A DNA stretch of 64,000 nt from Acinetobacter courvalinii (GCF_014635545.1 NZ_BMDA01000001.1:1132739-1196738), one strand, 5' to 3'; positions 26,148 through 35,233 are shown, counted from the first letter of the stretch. Made by a program: numbers and translations. Notes: generated by a model not told the origin, from the sequence alone.

Positions 26148-26567
26148 TTATTTTTCAGCTTTATCAGCGGTATAATAAAGATTGAGCAGGCGCTGTGCAT
26201 TTTCTTCACAGGTAATTTCATCCGGCTTGTTATTAATCGCCGTAATCATCATATGAAGATTGAGTTTACTCATGGCCAGTTTCTGTTCTAATTCTTCAAT
26301 ATCCTTAATTTTACTTTCCAGCAAACCGATCAAGATATCGTGATCCCAAGTCGTCACATTCGACGGTAAAAAAGCCTTGATCTCTGTCAGGGAAAAGCCA
26401 ACCTGTTGTGCTTGCTGGATTAGGAATAATTGTTTCAGATCATTTTCACTATATTCCCGATAGCCATTAGATTTACGTTTAGCCTTGGGTAACAGTTTGA
26501 TCTGTTCATAATAACGAATCGTAGGCGTACTTAAACCGCTTTGTTTTGATAATTCGCTAATATTCAT
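26148..26567 (-). CDS. MerR-family regulator of the local electrophile-type regulon
   Basis: This 139-residue protein has a MerR winged helix (residues 1-70, MNISELSKQSGLSTPTIRYY), a long dimer helix (about 75-112) and a short C-terminal segment. The only cysteine is Cys120 (DEITCEENAQ). Residue 112 is Asn, so the CueR-type cysteine pair is absent. The cysteine near residue 52 known from the AdhR/NmlR thiol sensors is also missing (QQAQQVGF). The ATG at 26567 has AGAGGAAA upstream. It lies between promoters E and F, and six matching operators surround it, so it is the obvious regulator. The signal is unknown. Confidence 0.87.
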   Translation of the reverse strand: MNISELSKQSGLSTPTIRYYEQIKLLPKAKRKSNGYREYSENDLKQLFLIQQAQQVGFSLTEIKAFLPSNVTTWDHDILIGLLESKIKDIEELEQKLAMSKLNLHMMITAINNKPDEITCEENAQRLLNLYYTADKAEK

Positions 26568-26580
26568 TACTGATTTCCTC

Positions 26581-26611
26581 TTGACATTAAAGCTAACTTT
26601 AGACTTATAGT
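26581..26611 (+). promoter_or_regulatory. MerR-type promoter F (cytosolic DJ-1/PfpI gene)
   Basis: TTGACA (26581-26586) and TATAGT (26606-26611) flank 19 bp that start TTAAAGCTAACTTTAG. The site sits just upstream of the divergent MerR gene, so binding here could also affect expression of the regulator. Confidence 0.82.
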
Positions 26612-26656
26612 GGGTTAAAAGCAAGACTAAAAATAATGTAAAAGCTGAGGTGAAAA

Positions 26657-27349
26657 ATGTCTAAACGTATCCTGCATGTGGTGACCAATATTGCTCAATA
26701 TGAAGCAGTTGATCGTCCCACAGGTTTATGGCTCGGGGAGTTGACCCATGCCTACGATGAATTTGAAAAACAGGGTTATATTCAGGATATTGTAAGCCCT
26801 TTGGGAGGTCATTCTCCAATTGAACCCAAATCACTGGAGCGTTTCGTTGCTGATGCATCTGTTTTAAAGCGCAAAAATGATCCTGCCTTTATGCAGTTGC
26901 TGGAAACCACCAAAAAACCTGCCGAGATCAACTGGCAAGATTACGATGTGATCTATTACACCGGTGGGCACGGCGTGATGTGGGATTTTTTAGACAATCC
27001 TGAACTGCAACAGATCACCAGCAATATTTATGAGCATGGTGGCATCGTTGCCAGTGTCTGTCATGGTTATTGTGGATTGCTCAATGTTCAGCTTGCAAAT
27101 GGACAATATCTGATTGCCGATAAAAAACTGACCGGTTTTGCTTGGTGTGAAGAAGTACTGGCAGGGGTGGCGAAAAAAGTGCCCTATAATGCCGAACAAC
27201 TTGCTAAACAACGTGGCGCGAAATATGAAAAGAAACTGATTCCGTTTATGCCAAATGTGGTTCAGGATGGCAAACTGATTACGGGGCAGAATCCTTTTTC
27301 AGCACGTGTGACTGCTTTAGCCATCATTGAAGCATTAGAAAAAGCTTAA
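26657..27349 (+). CDS. DJ-1/PfpI-family protein, cytosolic copy
   Basis: This 230-residue protein is of the class-I glutamine-amidotransferase-like superfamily. The nucleophile is Cys135 in ASVCHGYCG, with the Hsp31-like IYYTGGHGVMWD (about 99-110) and VSPLGGHSP. It has no signal peptide. It is closely related to the exported protein at 25235-26038, sharing the TGLWL-ELTH start and ITGQNP near the C-terminus. Likely activities are glyoxalase III or deglycase-type carbonyl protection (family knowledge). It is divergent from the MerR gene and driven by promoter F. Confidence 0.9.
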   Translation: MSKRILHVVTNIAQYEAVDRPTGLWLGELTHAYDEFEKQGYIQDIVSPLGGHSPIEPKSLERFVADASVLKRKNDPAFMQLLETTKKPAEINWQDYDVIYYTGGHGVMWDFLDNPELQQITSNIYEHGGIVASVCHGYCGLLNVQLANGQYLIADKKLTGFAWCEEVLAGVAKKVPYNAEQLAKQRGAKYEKKLIPFMPNVVQDGKLITGQNPFSARVTALAIIEALEKA

Positions 27350-27415
27350 ATGAGCGGATAAACAGCTTAATTGATAGAAAAATAACATGATTTTGTTTAC
27401 AAAACCGCAAATGTA

Positions 27416-27434
27416 AACGATAATTATTATCAAT
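27416..27434 (+). promoter_or_regulatory. Fur box upstream of the first heme-locus receptor
   Basis: AACGATAATTATTATCAAT is a near-palindromic 19-mer matching the Fur consensus built from GATAAT repeats. It ends 22 bp before the ATG at 27457, which indicates iron repression of the receptor gene. Confidence 0.75.
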
Positions 27435-27456
27435 TAAGCAACATTTTTTTAATTGA

Positions 27457-29865
27457 ATGACACACTCCCTTAATTTCACCAAGAAACACAGTGCAATTCT
27501 TGGTGAATCACCTCTGAATCAGCCACTTACACAGGGTATGATCTGTAAACCGTTGTTGTTGGCAACTGCGATAGCGTTATCCATGAATTTAAATGCGGGC
27601 CAAAGCGTTGCAGTGCAGCCGTTAGGCCATGTCGAAAGCACAACGTCATTATCAAATAAATCACTTCAGAGTTCGGCCCAAAGTAATGCCCAGAACCAGA
27701 TTTATCAGATGACACCGATCGTGGTACAGGCCGAAAAAGACGATACCATCCAGTTTGGTCAGAGCGTATTGAACCAGAAAGCCATTGACCGTTATCAAGC
27801 CAATAATGTCGCACAATTGCTGGATCATATGCCCAGTGTAGGATCTGCGGGTTCTCCAAGACCAGGTGGGCAGACCATTAATATTTTAGGGATGGGCGGT
27901 GTCGAGGATGTACCGATTACCCTGGATGACTCGGTTAAAAGTTTTGATAAATATCGGCAGGGCTCAGTGTTTATTGAACCCGAAATTTTAAAGAAAATTA
28001 CGGTCGATAAAGGGCCGCATAATGTTGAAGTCGGTAATGGTGGTTTTGGCGGTAAAGTAACACTGGAAACCAAAGATGCAACGGATTTACTTGAAGATGA
28101 TCAGCAGGTCGGTGCATTTTTAAAGTATTCACGTTTTTCCAATAACCAGCAAAATACTTATACCGGTGCGGTTTATGCTCAAAGCAACAATGGCCTGGTC
28201 GATGGCATGTTTTATTACACCAATCGTGATAGTGGCAATGTGACCCGCCCAGACGGCACAAAATTTTTATACTCCGCCCAAGAACAAAACACCTATCTGG
28301 CCAAGCTGAATTTCCATCCAGCCGACAGTCAGAAAATCACTTTCAATGCCATGCAAAGTGGGCATGATGGCTGGGAACCTTTTGCTGCCATGCGTGATCA
28401 GGATGCAGTACCAACCGAAGCCGATATTAAGAAATATGGCTATGAAGAGGCATGGAAACGCCGTCTGGTTTATCGTGACCAGAAAGATAGCAGCTATTCC
28501 ATCGGATATGAGTTCAATCCGGCATCCAATCCTTATGTAAACTTTAAAGCCACGGCTTCGTATTCCAAGACAGATCAACATGACCAGCGCTTACCAAGTG
28601 TGAATGGATCAGCTGCAACCTTGGGCAATGAAAGCTGGGTCACTTATACCAACACGGCCCTTAAGCTCAGTAACCTCAGTGATTTTGATACTGACTATGG
28701 CACACATAAATTAAAAGTCGGTGCACAATATCAGAAAATGGAACAGAACTCCCTGATTTACGATAAAACCAACTCGAAAAAGCCAGATTATAATTTTGGT
28801 TATTATGAGCCAAATTATATGCCGGCAGGGGATCAGCAGATGCTGAGTGCCTTTGTAGAGGACCAATATCAGATCAATGATTTCACCATTACGCCTTCTA
28901 TTCGCTACGATCACATTACCAACACGGGTAAACCAAACCGTGCGTCACGCTATAACGACCCTAAAGCGGGACATGATTATTCAAGCAAAACCTACACTGG
29001 CTGGTCGCCGCGTTTAGCACTGGCTTGGAAGCAGGCCGATTATCTAACCTGGTTTGCCAATATCAGTAAAACCTGGCGTGCGCCCCGTGTCGATGAACAA
29101 TATTATGTGCAATCCGCGATCACATCTGTACCTTCAACCAGTCGTTATTTATTGCCTGAAAAAATGTTCGCGCTTCGCTTAGGCAATGAAATGAACTTCG
29201 ATGATGTATTCGCCGAAGATGACCATTTACAACTTCGCCTGACCTATCATCGTAATCGTGGATCGGATGAAATCTTCCGTAACCGTTCCACCTTCTGCAA
29301 AGCACAAGCTGAAAACAATGCCAACGGCGGCAATGGCAGCATCAATGACTGCAATGGAAAATATCCTCATGGTTTTTATCGTAATGTGAATGATTATACG
29401 ATCAAAGCCTATGAAGCCGAGATTTTCTATAACCAGCCCATGTGGTTTACCGGATTAACCTATTCTTATATTCGTGGACAAAGGGATAACTCCCCAGTCA
29501 ACCCATGGTTTGACCAGAAAACCTGGATGACCGATATTCCACCGAGAAAAGCCACAGCAACTTTGGGCGTGAATGTACCTGAACATCACCTGACAATGGG
29601 CTGGCGCGGGATTTTTGTGGCGGCACAAGACCGTAGTCTTTCGGACAATGACAAATCTATCGCTGCCTCTTCATTTTCGCTGCCGAAAACCAAGGGTTAT
29701 TCATTGCATGGTGTCTATGTGGACTGGCAACCTGTAGGGCAGAAAGGGCCTACCTTAAATATGTCGATTGATAACCTGTTTAATCGAGACTACAAGATGT
29801 ATCTGGGTGAATATATGACTGGCACAGGCCGGGATTATAAATTCAGTATTTCCCAGAAATTTTAA
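27457..29865 (+). CDS. TonB-dependent outer-membrane receptor, heme/hemoglobin-type
   Basis: This 802-residue receptor has a TonB box region (TPIVVQAEKDD, about residues 87-97), a plug domain (about 100-225, with ILGMGGVEDVPITLDD) and a 22-strand barrel ending in SISQKF with a terminal phenylalanine. A start at 27538 (MICKPLLLATAIALS) would give a conventional signal peptide; from 27457 there are 27 extra residues. It lacks the N-terminal STN signalling domain present in the receptor at 31863. Its position before the sigma/anti-sigma pair and the hemophilin genes suggests heme or hemoprotein uptake (inference). It is preceded by a Fur box. Confidence 0.88.
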   Translation: MTHSLNFTKKHSAILGESPLNQPLTQGMICKPLLLATAIALSMNLNAGQSVAVQPLGHVESTTSLSNKSLQSSAQSNAQNQIYQMTPIVVQAEKDDTIQFGQSVLNQKAIDRYQANNVAQLLDHMPSVGSAGSPRPGGQTINILGMGGVEDVPITLDDSVKSFDKYRQGSVFIEPEILKKITVDKGPHNVEVGNGGFGGKVTLETKDATDLLEDDQQVGAFLKYSRFSNNQQNTYTGAVYAQSNNGLVDGMFYYTNRDSGNVTRPDGTKFLYSAQEQNTYLAKLNFHPADSQKITFNAMQSGHDGWEPFAAMRDQDAVPTEADIKKYGYEEAWKRRLVYRDQKDSSYSIGYEFNPASNPYVNFKATASYSKTDQHDQRLPSVNGSAATLGNESWVTYTNTALKLSNLSDFDTDYGTHKLKVGAQYQKMEQNSLIYDKTNSKKPDYNFGYYEPNYMPAGDQQMLSAFVEDQYQINDFTITPSIRYDHITNTGKPNRASRYNDPKAGHDYSSKTYTGWSPRLALAWKQADYLTWFANISKTWRAPRVDEQYYVQSAITSVPSTSRYLLPEKMFALRLGNEMNFDDVFAEDDHLQLRLTYHRNRGSDEIFRNRSTFCKAQAENNANGGNGSINDCNGKYPHGFYRNVNDYTIKAYEAEIFYNQPMWFTGLTYSYIRGQRDNSPVNPWFDQKTWMTDIPPRKATATLGVNVPEHHLTMGWRGIFVAAQDRSLSDNDKSIAASSFSLPKTKGYSLHGVYVDWQPVGQKGPTLNMSIDNLFNRDYKMYLGEYMTGTGRDYKFSISQKF

Positions 29866-30113
29866 CCGTCTCTGTAGACTACACTCATTAAAGCTGAATG
29901 CATCACTCAACCGTACAGCGCTTCAACCAGCATGTGGCGCTGTATAAATCAGATGAAGTGGTTGCTGGCTTAAAACTATTAATTAACCAATAGACAAGAT
30001 TTTTACTTTTTTAAAATTCACTAGTAATTTTAGTTTTCGTTAATATTTCCATCAACATATCAATTAGTTAACATAAAAATCAGAGAAAGCATCAATCCAT
30101 CTTGACTTTTGTT
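29866..30113. other. Intergenic region before the ECF sigma gene, with a hairpin
   Basis: TACAGCGC (29914-29921) and GCGCTGTA (29937-29944) form a stem-loop downstream of the receptor stop codon, with no clear T run. It may act as a terminator or RNA-processing site. A -35-like TTGACT lies at 30102-30107 ahead of the Fur box. Confidence 0.45.
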
Positions 30114-30132
30114 AATGATAATTATTATCATT
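30114..30132 (+). promoter_or_regulatory. Perfect Fur box upstream of the ECF sigma gene
   Basis: AATGATAATTATTATCATT is a perfect 9-1-9 inverted repeat, the classical Fur operator. It overlaps the likely promoter (TTGACT at 30102-30107), so iron starvation should induce the sigma and anti-sigma genes. Confidence 0.85.
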
Positions 30133-30161
30133 TAAGTATACATTGTTTGAGTCGGATCATT

Positions 30162-30680
30162 GTGAACAGAACCCCGCTGCTTATAGATGAATTATATAAA
30201 AACCATCGTGGCTGGCTTCACCAATGGTTGAGGCAAAAACTGGGCAATACCGAACAAGCGGCTGATCTGGTTCAGGATACATTTATTAAACTTCTACAGA
30301 CCCGTGATGAACTTTTAGGGATCAAAGAACCGCGTGCCTATCTGACCTCTATTGCCAAGAACTTACTGATTGATCAGGTTCGCCGCAAGCGCATCGAGCA
30401 AGCATATCTGGATGGTTTAAGCCAGATGGAATACATGCTGGACGCCGTTGCTTCACCAGAAGACCAGATGCAGATTATTCAGGCGCTTGAACAACTGTGC
30501 AAGGCACTGGAAGGAGTGTCTGCCAAAGCCCAGCAGGCGTTTATTCTGCACTATCTGGAAGGCTACACCCATAAAGAAACCGCACAGCAACTGGGTGTAT
30601 CAAGCAAAATGATCCAAAAGTATCTGGCAAGCTGTCTGGTCCAGTGCTATCAGACACGACTGCTTATGGATGCGGTATAA
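30162..30680 (+). CDS. ECF sigma factor (FecI/HasI-like)
   Basis: This 172-residue sigma-70 family protein has region 2 (about residues 5-75, with AADLVQDTFIKLL and AYLTSIAKNLLIDQVRRKR) and region 4 (about 105-165, with LEGYTHKETAQQLGVSSKMIQKYL). The GTG at 30162 is chosen because an in-frame ATG at 30102 would place the Fur box inside the coding region. The stop codon abuts the ATG of the anti-sigma gene. By analogy to FecI and HasI it would direct transcription of the downstream receptor and hemophilin genes after a heme signal. Confidence 0.9.
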   Translation: MNRTPLLIDELYKNHRGWLHQWLRQKLGNTEQAADLVQDTFIKLLQTRDELLGIKEPRAYLTSIAKNLLIDQVRRKRIEQAYLDGLSQMEYMLDAVASPEDQMQIIQALEQLCKALEGVSAKAQQAFILHYLEGYTHKETAQQLGVSSKMIQKYLASCLVQCYQTRLLMDAV

Positions 30681-31691
30681 ATGGCGATAGATCAACCTGA
30701 TCAGCGTCAACTGGTAGAAGAAGCGGCACTATGGATTGTGCAACTCAGCTCAGATGACGAATCGACACGCCATCATGCTCAATTGAAGTTTAACCAATGG
30801 AAACAGCGCAGTCAGCATCATCAGAAAATAGCCGCAGATATTGAGCAATGCATCTATTCGATTCAGATCGTATCTCAAGCCACGCCTGATAAAAAGCTGG
30901 TGAAATCTGCGCTTAAGGCGGGGTTGGGCTCTAGCAAAACCTATAAATACCTGCGTGCAGGAAGTGCTTTTTCGCTTGCCTTATTTGCATTCAGTTGCGG
31001 AATATTATTTTTAACGAATTATTCTGTGGCTTATTTGACGGCAGATATTCAAGGGAATACGGCCCAATGGACGGATCAAACCCTGACAGATGGTTCTCGT
31101 CTGATTTTACGTGGAAAGAGCGCCGTCAACGTCAATTTTCAGGGCAAGCAACGTGTGATCGAATTAGTACAAGGGCAGATCTATATCGATGTAGCCAAAG
31201 ATGCGCACCGGCCATTGATTGTCAAAACGCCGCATGGCCAGATTCAGGCGCTAGGTACGGCGTTCAGCGTGGACTACTCAACTGAAGCGACGCAGTTAAA
31301 AATGTTACATTCCCGGGTACGGGTACATGCGGCCAATGCATATTCCCAACCCTCTGTCATTATCAACGCAGGGCAGGCTGTAAGTCTGAATCAGCACGGC
31401 ATACAAGCACTGTCCACAGTCAATATTTATAATGAACAACAAAAGTGGCAGAAACATCAGCTGATGGTAGAAAATTTGCCGCTTGATCAGGTGTTAAAAC
31501 AACTGGATCAAAACTATAAGGGCAAAATCCTATTTAACTCAGCGGCATTACATAAGATTCAAGTCAATGCCGTTTTGCCTTTGGACCAGACCCAGGATTC
31601 ACTCAAATTATTGGCAAGCGTTTTTCCAGAGATAGAGATGTATCAAATTACGCCTTATCTGGTTGTCGTTACCACAAAAAATACCCGATGA
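30681..31691 (+). CDS. FecR-type anti-sigma factor
   Basis: This 336-residue inner-membrane protein has a cytosolic DUF4880-type N-terminus (residues 8-50, EEAALWIVQLSS), one transmembrane helix (about 94-115), a periplasmic FecR domain (about 125-225, with LILRGKSAVNVNF and IQALGTAFSV) and a C-terminal DUF4974-like domain (about 260-336). It holds its sigma factor until the STN domain of the receptor signals across the envelope. Its ATG follows the sigma stop codon directly, so the two are coupled. Confidence 0.9.
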   Translation: MAIDQPDQRQLVEEAALWIVQLSSDDESTRHHAQLKFNQWKQRSQHHQKIAADIEQCIYSIQIVSQATPDKKLVKSALKAGLGSSKTYKYLRAGSAFSLALFAFSCGILFLTNYSVAYLTADIQGNTAQWTDQTLTDGSRLILRGKSAVNVNFQGKQRVIELVQGQIYIDVAKDAHRPLIVKTPHGQIQALGTAFSVDYSTEATQLKMLHSRVRVHAANAYSQPSVIINAGQAVSLNQHGIQALSTVNIYNEQQKWQKHQLMVENLPLDQVLKQLDQNYKGKILFNSAALHKIQVNAVLPLDQTQDSLKLLASVFPEIEMYQITPYLVVVTTKNTR

Positions 31692-31752
31692 CCGGAATAT
31701 GGCGGGCATTTATCTATTCATTTTCAAAAAAATTAAATTTTTTTTAAATTCA

Positions 31753-31780
31753 GGTTCCACTTTTTTCAAAGCTGTTCGTC
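31753..31780 (+). promoter_or_regulatory. Candidate ECF-type promoter before the STN receptor gene
   Basis: GGTTCC (31753-31758) and CGTC (31777-31780) are 18 bp apart, a plausible ECF -35/-10 pair in the gap between the anti-sigma and receptor genes. The assignment rests on a loose motif only. Confidence 0.3.
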
Positions 31781-31862
31781 ATAGTAAGTAGAAGCAATTC
31801 ATTTGGATCATTTTATTCAAACAGGTTAAATGATTCTTATTTCGATTTACCGGGGCGGTACA

Positions 31863-34800
31863 ATGAACAACACTGGAAAAGGGAAAATGCAAAATCGGAA
31901 CTTCTTTCGATTTTCAACACTCGCATTTGCAATACATACGGTGTGTATAGGTAGTTTGACTTTGCCTTTACAACACGCCTATGCGGAAACTGCGGATATA
32001 AAGACCTACGATATTCCGGCAGGATCCCTGGCTAATGTATTGAACCAGTTTGCAGAACAATCCGGTACTTCAATTGCCATTGATGCGCAACAGTTAAAAG
32101 GACAAAGCAGTTCGGGTTTAAAAGGTAGCTTTGCACTGGAACAAGGCTTTCAACACATTTTAGCCTCTTCAACATTTCATGCCCTGAAAGTCGGCCAAGG
32201 CTATACGCTGGCGCCTAACACGACTCAAAATACCCATCGTATCGCTGCGCCCACAACGACATTAATCAATAATACAACTTCTCAGCAGATTCAGAATGAT
32301 GAAGTAGCCGTTCGCTTGACTCCGCTTGTAGTCTTTGGTCAGGAAAATCGTGATACTCAGGGCAGTAACAGGGTGTATGATGCCAACCGCTCTTCAGTCT
32401 ATGCAGGCAAAGACTATATTGAGCGCTTCAAAGGCACCAATCCTGCTGATGTATTACAAGGGATGGTCGGTGTTTATAGTGGCGATGCCCGAAATAGCGG
32501 CGCACTGGACCCGAGTGTACGTGGTGTGCAAGGCGTGGGTCGGGTACCTTTGACCATTGATGGAACGGAACAGTCAATTGCGGTATGGCGTGGCTATAAT
32601 GGCGTAAATAACCGAAATTATATCGATCCCAACCTGATCGCGGGCATTGAAGTAATTAAAGGCCCGTCCTTAGAACGTAATACCACGACCTCAGTCGGTG
32701 GCGGTGTGGTGGTCAAAACCCTGGAAGCGGATGATATCGTTCGCCCCGGTAAAACATTTGGTGCCGAGCTCAAAGTTGAAGGCTCAAACAACTCAATCGA
32801 CCCACTGCTTCCAGACATGAGTAAAGTCGGCAAAAATTATGATGATACGACGCCGTGGAACGATGTAAACGGGAAAAAGTACGATCCGGATATCTATAAA
32901 AAGAACCGCAGCAGAAATGATAATTCTAACTTCTCTGGCGATGATCTCGCGGGCCGACTGGCACTGGCAATGAAGCAGGACAAATTTGATTTATTGGCAG
33001 TTTATGCAGTACGCGAACGTGGCAACTATTTTTCAGGTACACATGGGGCAGGCTATTATAAACGGGCAGAACCGAGTAATAGCCTTGATTTTATTCCTTA
33101 TTTTGCACATTCATATAAACCGGGCGATGAAGTACCCAACACCTCAAGCCAAATGGAATCGTGGTTATTCAAAGCCAACTATCGCCCAACTGATGATCAG
33201 GCACTGAAACTGACCTATCGAGACACCAAAAATAGATTTGGTGAAATTATGCCGTCACGGATTGAATGGGGGCTAACACCTGATATTGGGGTACCGCAGT
33301 GGCCACTCAGCAACATTCGTTCTAAAGCCTATAGTCTGGAATATAAATTTAAACCCGAAAATATTCAGTGGGTCGATTTCTATGCCAATATCTGGCAGAC
33401 CGATACCGAAAGTCAGACCTATACACGCGGTGGCTGGCCAACCACGATTGATTTTCGAGACAACCGCATTATCAATACCGCGATTAGTCATTCTGATAAC
33501 CGGCGTCAGGGCATCACGATCAGCAACAAAGCCAGATTGTCCCAACAACTTGATTTAACACTGGGTGGAAGTTTCTTAAAAGAAAAACTCAGTTCTGATG
33601 ATATTTATGGTGAATATGGCCCAAGCTATTCCTTATATCAAGCCTTACCGCGTGCAGGCCGCCGTGAAGAAAAAACCTTTGATTTTAATTTTAACTATCG
33701 TCCCGCTTCATGGTTAAGTTTTGATGCAGGGATGCGTTATCGCTCCTACTGGGCTTTTGATGATTTCTTGAATAAATCCCTGAGAGAGGGAGTTGATCCT
33801 GCCTTAAATCCGTTATTTACCAAGAAAAGCAAGCTCAAGGAATACAGTTTTGAATATCAGACCATGCCTGAAAGTTATAGCGCTCAGCAGCAACGCATGC
33901 TGGACCGGTTCACTCAACGTTATGCCAGCAGAAATCCAGACTGGGATGGCAAACTGGAAACGGTTCCTGCATCAGAAAGTACATTATATAACCTGATCTG
34001 GTCACAGAAAAATACGCTTACCTGGAAAGCAGATGACAACGGTCAGCTAAATTTGGCCGATAATGTATTAGAACGACTGAATGCCTTAGGTCAAAAATAT
34101 GTGATTACCGGCAGTGGCAACCTAAGCCCGGCAGTGATTGAACAGGTTCCGATTGAAACGGCGCAAAAAGTAAAAGACAGTGGCTGGGCACCTCAGCTTG
34201 GCGCCTCCTTGCATTTAACTGACAATAACCGGCTCTATGTCCGTTATGCAGAAGAGTACCGTTTACCCAGCCTGTTTGAAAGCACGGTTGGCTTTTCCGC
34301 CCTGATGCCCTATCAGGCCATTAAACCCGAACATGCGTTTAATTATGAAGTGGGATATGTCTACGACATGCGTGACTGGTTGAGTTCAGCACGAAATGCC
34401 GACCTTAAACTGGCCTATTACTACAACAAAACCAAAAACGTGATTGAGCGAAATCAAAATCTAATTTTTACCAATATGGATGAGCAAAAACTTTCTGGTT
34501 TAGAGCTGCAAAGCCGTTTTGATAATGGGGCTTTCTTTACCGATTTAAGTTTGGCTTATAACCTGAAGAATCAAGTCTGTGACACCAATAGTGCCATCGA
34601 CAAGATGATTAATAGCGGCACTGTACAAACTGAGCAAGGGATTCAGTTCCGTGATGCTTACCAACGTTGTGTCGATGATGGTTTTCCCAATGGCTATCTC
34701 GTCACCATGTCGACACCAGAACTCAGTGCACATGCCTTGTTCGGTGCACGTTTTCTAGATGAAAGATTGGAACTGGGTGCTCGTGCAACCTTCTACAAAG

Positions 34801-35048
34801 GTTATGAAAGCCCACTACGTAAAAATAACGATGCGGGGATCAATAAAGGCTATTACCTCAACGTACCGCTAGCTTGGGATGACACCTGGATTTTTGATGC
34901 CTATGCACGCTATCAAGTCGACACCTATAACACGGTTGAATTTGTTGGCAATAACCTTTCAAACCAATTCTATATCGATCCTCTCACTCGGAGTGCAATG
35001 GCTGCACCAGGCCGTACGCTGAAAGTCAGCTGGACAACTAAGTTTTAA
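31863..35048 (+). CDS. hphR: TonB-dependent receptor with STN signalling domain (HphR/HasR-like)
   Basis: Read from the ATG at 31863 this is a 1061-residue receptor; in-frame starts at 31830 and 31887 are alternatives. After the signal peptide (ending HAYA) comes an STN secretin/TonB N-terminal domain (IKTYDIPAGSLANVL, QLKGQSSSGLKG), then the TonB box LTPLVVFG, a plug with ADVLQGMVGVYSGDARNSG, and a barrel ending in VSWTTKF. The STN domain links ligand binding to FecR and the sigma factor encoded upstream. The hemophilin gene follows, so the ligand is probably heme delivered by that hemophore. The order matches the A. baumannii hemO locus as I recall it. Confidence 0.88.
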   Translation: MNNTGKGKMQNRNFFRFSTLAFAIHTVCIGSLTLPLQHAYAETADIKTYDIPAGSLANVLNQFAEQSGTSIAIDAQQLKGQSSSGLKGSFALEQGFQHILASSTFHALKVGQGYTLAPNTTQNTHRIAAPTTTLINNTTSQQIQNDEVAVRLTPLVVFGQENRDTQGSNRVYDANRSSVYAGKDYIERFKGTNPADVLQGMVGVYSGDARNSGALDPSVRGVQGVGRVPLTIDGTEQSIAVWRGYNGVNNRNYIDPNLIAGIEVIKGPSLERNTTTSVGGGVVVKTLEADDIVRPGKTFGAELKVEGSNNSIDPLLPDMSKVGKNYDDTTPWNDVNGKKYDPDIYKKNRSRNDNSNFSGDDLAGRLALAMKQDKFDLLAVYAVRERGNYFSGTHGAGYYKRAEPSNSLDFIPYFAHSYKPGDEVPNTSSQMESWLFKANYRPTDDQALKLTYRDTKNRFGEIMPSRIEWGLTPDIGVPQWPLSNIRSKAYSLEYKFKPENIQWVDFYANIWQTDTESQTYTRGGWPTTIDFRDNRIINTAISHSDNRRQGITISNKARLSQQLDLTLGGSFLKEKLSSDDIYGEYGPSYSLYQALPRAGRREEKTFDFNFNYRPASWLSFDAGMRYRSYWAFDDFLNKSLREGVDPALNPLFTKKSKLKEYSFEYQTMPESYSAQQQRMLDRFTQRYASRNPDWDGKLETVPASESTLYNLIWSQKNTLTWKADDNGQLNLADNVLERLNALGQKYVITGSGNLSPAVIEQVPIETAQKVKDSGWAPQLGASLHLTDNNRLYVRYAEEYRLPSLFESTVGFSALMPYQAIKPEHAFNYEVGYVYDMRDWLSSARNADLKLAYYYNKTKNVIERNQNLIFTNMDEQKLSGLELQSRFDNGAFFTDLSLAYNLKNQVCDTNSAIDKMINSGTVQTEQGIQFRDAYQRCVDDGFPNGYLVTMSTPELSAHALFGARFLDERLELGARATFYKGYESPLRKNNDAGINKGYYLNVPLAWDDTWIFDAYARYQVDTYNTVEFVGNNLSNQFYIDPLTRSAMAAPGRTLKVSWTTKF

Positions 35049-35092
35049 CACAGAATTTAATTTCCTCTTTTCAAAGCGGAAATTAGATAGAC

Positions 35093-35124
35093 GTAAATAA
35101 TAAGATTGAATGATTATTATTTAC
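35093..35124. repeat. Inverted repeat between the receptor and hemophilin genes
   Basis: GTAAATAATAA (35093-35103) and TTATTATTTAC (35114-35124) are perfect 11-bp arms around 10 bp. A second smaller hairpin (TAATTTCC with GGAAATTA) lies at 35058-35085. They could stabilise or terminate the receptor mRNA, or serve as protein sites. There is no T run typical of a terminator. Confidence 0.5.
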
Positions 35125-35168
35125 AAAATCAAGAGCAGTTAAAAATCCAACTGCTCATACAACTAAAC

Positions 35169-35188
35169 AGATAACGATATCGTTATCT
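35169..35188 (+). promoter_or_regulatory. Perfect 20-bp palindrome upstream of hphA
   Basis: AGATAACGATATCGTTATCT is a perfect palindrome 45 bp before the hemophilin ATG. Its GATAAC/GTTATC halves resemble a Fur site without the usual central base, so it may be a variant Fur operator or the site of another iron/heme regulator. Confidence 0.55.
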
Positions 35189-35233
35189 ACATTGAAACAA
35201 TAACTTAGCTTTAGAAAAATGGAGTAACAATAA

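Noticed and set aside
27998-28581. Minus-strand frames inside the first receptor gene.
   Set aside because: Antisense shadows without support.
30102-30161. Upstream ATG for the ECF sigma factor.
   Set aside because: It would put the perfect Fur box inside the coding region; the GTG at 30162 fits better.
35093-35188. The repeats as an integron attC or CRISPR fragment.
   Set aside because: Single copies with no spacer series, and no integrase or cas gene nearby.
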